NCBI GenBank assembly: GCA_031261525.1
Contig: JAISJM010000156.1
Location: 1 to 35,760 of the forward strand
Length of the DNA stretch: 35,760 nucleotides
Source of the DNA: Eubacteriales Family XIII. Incertae Sedis bacterium
Lineage (GTDB): Bacteria; Bacillota; Clostridia; Peptostreptococcales; Anaerovoracaceae
Direction of reading: 5' to 3'
Under the pieces are notes generated by a model that did not search any database, had not been told where the DNA came from, and worked only from the letters and a program-made list of their open reading frames with translations. Shown one piece after another: positions 32,596 to 35,760 of the stretch; the stretch's first letter is position 1; every line of letters begins with the position of its first letter. Position numbers and translations under genes: made by a program.

Positions 32596-33813
32596 TCACC
32601 GCATATCCTTTTCGGAGATATCGCCCACAACATCACCGGTCTCAATAATTTCACCGTTTGCGAATGTTACCGCACCCCTTACGGGATCAATATCCGAAAT
32701 GGTATATCCCTCTTTGTATTGCTCCATCTCACCCGAAATAAAGAATAGATTATCACCAACACCCAGAATCCTTGTCTCACGATTGATAGATTTCTGATAA
32801 GCGATTTCAAATTCAATCCGAGCCATTGGTGGTTTCTTACTTGAGAGGACGATGCTTTCTAAATAGAGATATTTGTCCGTACCACGGAAGTTCTTTACCT
32901 CAAATCCTTTGACTTCAATCTTCTTGACAAGACGCTTGTTAAAGGCATCAAGTGCATCAAGCACATAGACAAGATTGTGCTGTTTGGCATGTGTCGCGGA
33001 ATAATTCAGCATAAACAGTGGCCTAAAATTCTGTAATGCCTTTTGTGTAACCTCACCGCCCATCTTCTGTGGTTCGTCCCTTATAATAATCGGGTTATTG
33101 GCTGCAATAACATCAATCGGTTTGCGGCTTCCAAACTCATCTCTTTTCGAGTAAATGATTCGCGATTCTTTGTTTCTCGCACCCTCTTTTAGTGATGATG
33201 CAAATGCCTGCGTGTTGATAATCATCACGTTAATGCCGGATCCGGAAGAAAATTCATCAAGTTGATGTAGGTTGGAACTATTGTAAATAAAGAACCGCGC
33301 CTTCTTTCCGTAATATTCCATGAAATGATCCTGCGTGATTTCAAAACTTTTCTTCACACCTTCACGGATGGCAATAGATGGTACAACTACAATGAATTTG
33401 CTCCACCCAAAACGCTTATTCAGTTCAAACATCGTCTTAATATAAACGTAGGTCTTACCGGTACCAGTCTCCATTTCAATATCAAGACTGGCTCTGCCGA
33501 TATCCTTTACGAGGGCAGGCGAGAGTTTGATATTATTTCGGGTCTGTAAATCGTGAATATTCTTAAGTAGTTCGTCATCTGTCAGATCGAGTAAGCTATT
33601 CTTATAACCGGTATCATCCGCCGGATCAAATACTCCAAGGTCCTGATCTTCCAATCCAAAATAGAGTTGCTGCGGTGCGGTGTTACTATATATGACCTCG
33701 CCCATATCGCGAATATACCCAGTACGCTCTGAAAATCCCTGTCCATCGAAAACACGGCAGACTGCTTCAACAGCATCCGTTTGATAGTCCTGTATCTTGA
33801 AATTAAACTTCAC
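32596..33813 (-). CDS. Type III restriction enzyme Res, N-terminal part ending at a premature TGA
   Basis: First helicase lobe of the ATP-dependent restriction subunit: Walker A METGTGKTYVYIK (around residue 115), VVVPSIAIREG, the family's motif II DEPQK and motif III NYSATHA. Start is GTG 33813, with GGAGGTG six bases upstream, overlapping the DUF1016 gene by 11 bases. The frame stops at TGA after GDISEKDMR, where intact Res proteins usually continue with R-I-Q-I-R-E-T-I. The text after the stop reads IQIRETILSHFEKEEVLFNM, so a single CGA-to-TGA change explains the break. With the stop read through, the protein would be 1040 residues, a normal Res length. Confidence 0.85.
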   Translation of the reverse strand: MKFNFKIQDYQTDAVEAVCRVFDGQGFSERTGYIRDMGEVIYSNTAPQQLYFGLEDQDLGVFDPADDTGYKNSLLDLTDDELLKNIHDLQTRNNIKLSPALVKDIGRASLDIEMETGTGKTYVYIKTMFELNKRFGWSKFIVVVPSIAIREGVKKSFEITQDHFMEYYGKKARFFIYNSSNLHQLDEFSSGSGINVMIINTQAFASSLKEGARNKESRIIYSKRDEFGSRKPIDVIAANNPIIIRDEPQKMGGEVTQKALQNFRPLFMLNYSATHAKQHNLVYVLDALDAFNKRLVKKIEVKGFEVKNFRGTDKYLYLESIVLSSKKPPMARIEFEIAYQKSINRETRILGVGDNLFFISGEMEQYKEGYTISDIDPVRGAVTFANGEIIETGDVVGDISEKDMR

Positions 33814-34918
33814 CTATTTCACCTCCGATGTCATCTATCTCACGCTCGATGAGTTCACGCTCGCGCATCAATTCCGCTTTAAGTTCTTCTTCTGTTGGAA
33901 GGAATAATTTGTACTTTGAGGCAAACAAGTTTTCTTTATCAGCAAGTACGGAGTATTTTACGAGAGTTTCGTCCTTTCCGGCACACAGCACAATACCGAT
34001 TGTAGGATTGTCGTCCTCTCCTTTTATCTTGTCGTCAAACAGTCTTGTATAGAAGTCTATCTGCCCAATATCCTGATAACTCAAATCACCTGCTTTCAGG
34101 TCGATGACTATAAAGCATTTAATAATATAATTGTAAAATACAAGGTCAATATAGTAGTGCCTGCCACCCTCGGTGGTTATTCTCTTTTGGCGAGCTACAA
34201 ATGAGAAACCCTTACCAAGTTCAAGCAAAATCTCATGCAATTTATCAATCAATCCTTGTTCAAGTTGATTTTCGCTGTATTTTGTATTTTCTTTTAAGTC
34301 TAAAAACTCCAAGATGTATGGGTCTTTGAGAATGTATTCGGACTCGTTGTTAGGTTCGAGCTTGAAAATTTCACTGGCAATTTCCGGACGATGTTCTTTT
34401 TGCGTAGCGAGCAAACGCTCGTAATAAAAAGAGTGTATCTGTCGCTCCAATTGACGTGATGTCCAACCTGCTTCTGCACTTTCTTTCAGATAAAAATCAC
34501 GACGACTTGTTTCATCAATGCGCATGAGCATACGGTAATGTGTCCATGTTAATTCGCTACGCAGTGCGTAGCGATTCGGAAACATATGATAAAACTGCCG
34601 CATGTTGCGAAGATTAGCAACGGTAAAGCCCTTGCCAAATTCTGCCGTTAACCGTTCAGATAGGAATGATAGCAAATTGAGTCCATACTCGGCGCGCTCG
34701 CCAACAGCGTCGGTTATTTGCCGTCCGATTTCCCAGTAAACGCTGACCATAGTCTGATTGACAGTTGAGACAACTTTAGTGCGTGCCTCTGCAAGGGCAG
34801 CTCGGATGGACTCGTAAACCTGCGTATCAGATTTAGCAAGTGGTGACTGCTGCTCTTCAGATTCACAAATCAGTGATTGGTCTTTTTCCATATTCGGGCT
34901 CTTATTATTATCATCCAT
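33803..34918 (-). CDS. DUF1016/YhcG-family PD-(D/E)xK nuclease
   Basis: An N-terminal DUF1016_N-like helical domain (VYWEIGRQITDAV, GFTVANLRNMRQFYHMFP, LTWTHYRMLMRI) is followed by a C-terminal nuclease-like domain (about residues 200-345) with YYIDLVFYN and CFIVIDLKAG, i.e. the D...DxK pattern, then GQIDFYTRLFDD and IGIVLCAGKDE. The 371 residues match full-length YhcG-type proteins. ATG 34918 directly abuts the mod stop, with AGGAGGG upstream; the 3' end overlaps res by 11 bases. These proteins are often found in restriction-modification loci; their exact role is not established. Lodged between mod and res, it is translated with them and likely acts in the same defence system. Confidence 0.88.
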   Translation of the reverse strand: MDDNNKSPNMEKDQSLICESEEQQSPLAKSDTQVYESIRAALAEARTKVVSTVNQTMVSVYWEIGRQITDAVGERAEYGLNLLSFLSERLTAEFGKGFTVANLRNMRQFYHMFPNRYALRSELTWTHYRMLMRIDETSRRDFYLKESAEAGWTSRQLERQIHSFYYERLLATQKEHRPEIASEIFKLEPNNESEYILKDPYILEFLDLKENTKYSENQLEQGLIDKLHEILLELGKGFSFVARQKRITTEGGRHYYIDLVFYNYIIKCFIVIDLKAGDLSYQDIGQIDFYTRLFDDKIKGEDDNPTIGIVLCAGKDETLVKYSVLADKENLFASKYKLFLPTEEELKAELMRERELIEREIDDIGGEIGEV

Positions 34919-35760
34919 TTACAAAACCCTCCTGACTGTGTCCGGGCTGTAGGTGGCAAATATTTGTTCAAAGTTCGTCGCCACACTATCTGATGCATAG
35001 CTGCTGTCACGAAAGACAGCGTAATAGGGTTTCTCTTGCGCGATAGCCGTAACAGTTTCCTCGGTCACATCATCATCGAAACAGGCAATCAGGAAGCCAT
35101 CTGCAACATTAAACACCTTCTTGCCTGCAATCACGCTCTCCTCAATCTTACTGGAAAGCAAAACTCCCAAATCGAGCATCACCTGAAACAGCAAATCTTC
35201 CGGCGTTCTATCCTCTTTTATGTTGTCCGTTAGACTGGAAAACAGCGTGGGGTTATATTCCTGTGGAGAATAGTATACGTCCTTCATGTTTGTACTGCCC
35301 TGTTTGAGGACACGAAAACCTATATCCAAATCTTTGTCATCCTGCGCGTGAGTCGCAGAATCCAGATTTTCAATTGTGGTCTGTTGATTGTCTTGCTCCA
35401 GTTGTTCTTTAATTTTCTTACCGGCACGGCGGATACGTTCCTTGCCAATTTCGCAGATGTTCGAATAGCCTGCTTTATATGCTTCACTTTTTTCGTCGGT
35501 AGATTCGGGAAGTTGTACCATGATGAATTTGCGATTGCCGCCGTCCTCGGCGTTGAGCTGCATTACCGCGTGGGCGGTTGTGGCAGAGCCAGAGAAGAAG
35601 TCGAGAATAATATCTCCGTCATCTATGTTGGCCATTTTTAGGAATTTATTAAGTAACTGCGGAGTTTTCGGATAATCAAAAATAACAGTACCAAATAATC
35701 CTTTTACCACTCCCGCCCCGTCATTTGTTTCTTCAATCCAAGTTGTGTATTTTTTTGTAG
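34919..35760 (-). CDS. Type III modification methyltransferase Mod (partial at right edge)
   Basis: C-terminal 280 residues of the DNA adenine methyltransferase subunit; the frame is open to the window edge, so the N-terminus (with the DPPY motif) lies outside. Visible: KKYTTWIEETNDGAG, GLFGTVIFDYPKTPQLL, and the SAM-binding motif ILDFFSGSATTAHAV with QLPEST downstream, the order expected in beta-class methyltransferases. The C-terminal part carries the AYKAGYSNICEIGKERIRRA helix typical of Mod. An internal GTG at 35710 is only a shadow start. The stop is immediately adjacent to the DUF1016 start, so the operon order is mod, DUF1016, res. Confidence 0.9.
   Translation of the reverse strand, partial: TKKYTTWIEETNDGAGVVKGLFGTVIFDYPKTPQLLNKFLKMANIDDGDIILDFFSGSATTAHAVMQLNAEDGGNRKFIMVQLPESTDEKSEAYKAGYSNICEIGKERIRRAGKKIKEQLEQDNQQTTIENLDSATHAQDDKDLDIGFRVLKQGSTNMKDVYYSPQEYNPTLFSSLTDNIKEDRTPEDLLFQVMLDLGVLLSSKIEESVIAGKKVFNVADGFLIACFDDDVTEETVTAIAQEKPYYAVFRDSSYASDSVATNFEQIFATYSPDTVRRVL

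Noticed and set aside
32551-32598. Frameshift in res
   Set aside because: Both halves are in the same frame; the only break is a TGA codon.
32596-32598. TGA recoded as selenocysteine or tryptophan
   Set aside because: The position is normally Arg in the family, no selenocysteine-type hairpin is evident, and TGA serves as the normal stop of other genes here (second xylosidase, hybrid kinase).

Overview
The window looks like chromosomal DNA of a low-to-moderate GC Gram-positive anaerobe, most likely a member of the Clostridia close to Lachnospiraceae. The reasons are the def-fmt-rsmB-PP2C-PASTA kinase-rsgA-rpe gene order, strong GGAGG-type ribosome binding sites, a class B sortase, a YesM/YesN-type two-component pair beside a sugar ABC transporter, and GH120 beta-xylosidases closely resembling the clostridial enzyme XylC. 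The family assignment is inference; no rRNA gene is present.

Positions 1-12090 are a housekeeping block, all on the plus strand and tightly packed: the end of an unknown gene and its terminator, peptide deformylase, Met-tRNA formyltransferase, RsmB, a PP2C phosphatase, a three-PASTA Ser/Thr kinase, the ribosome GTPase RsgA, ribulose-phosphate epimerase, prolipoprotein transferase Lgt, YchF, alanine racemase and sortase B. It links N-terminal formyl-Met metabolism, ribosome maturation and cell-wall signalling. Def, the PP2C phosphatase and RsgA each carry a polar insertion next to a catalytic element, and the rlmN gene usual in this cluster is missing.

Positions 12091-13641 hold unusual intergenic DNA: two copies of a hairpin-forming repeat, an N-terminal-only LarC (LarC1) with a histidine-rich loop, a 76-base imperfect inverted repeat, and a dyad ahead of the xylosidase genes.

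Positions 13642-25686 form a xylo-oligosaccharide module: two tandem cytoplasmic GH120 beta-xylosidases separated by a terminator, a lipoprotein sugar-binding protein and two MalF/MalG-type permeases without an ATPase, then a sensor kinase, an AraC-type response regulator and a lipoprotein. Strong hairpins sit in the transporter leader and between the binding-protein and permease genes. A separate seven-TM hybrid histidine kinase with two receiver domains follows (25841-28447), with an uncertain start codon.

From tRNA-Leu(UAG) at 28545 onward the DNA is accessory: a decayed plasmid/ICE replication-partition module (broken parA, a parB-like scrap, broken repA), then on the minus strand a type III restriction-modification operon, mod - DUF1016/YhcG-like nuclease - res. 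The res gene is split by a single in-frame TGA with a ribosome-binding-site-like sequence just after it. The mod gene runs off the right edge.
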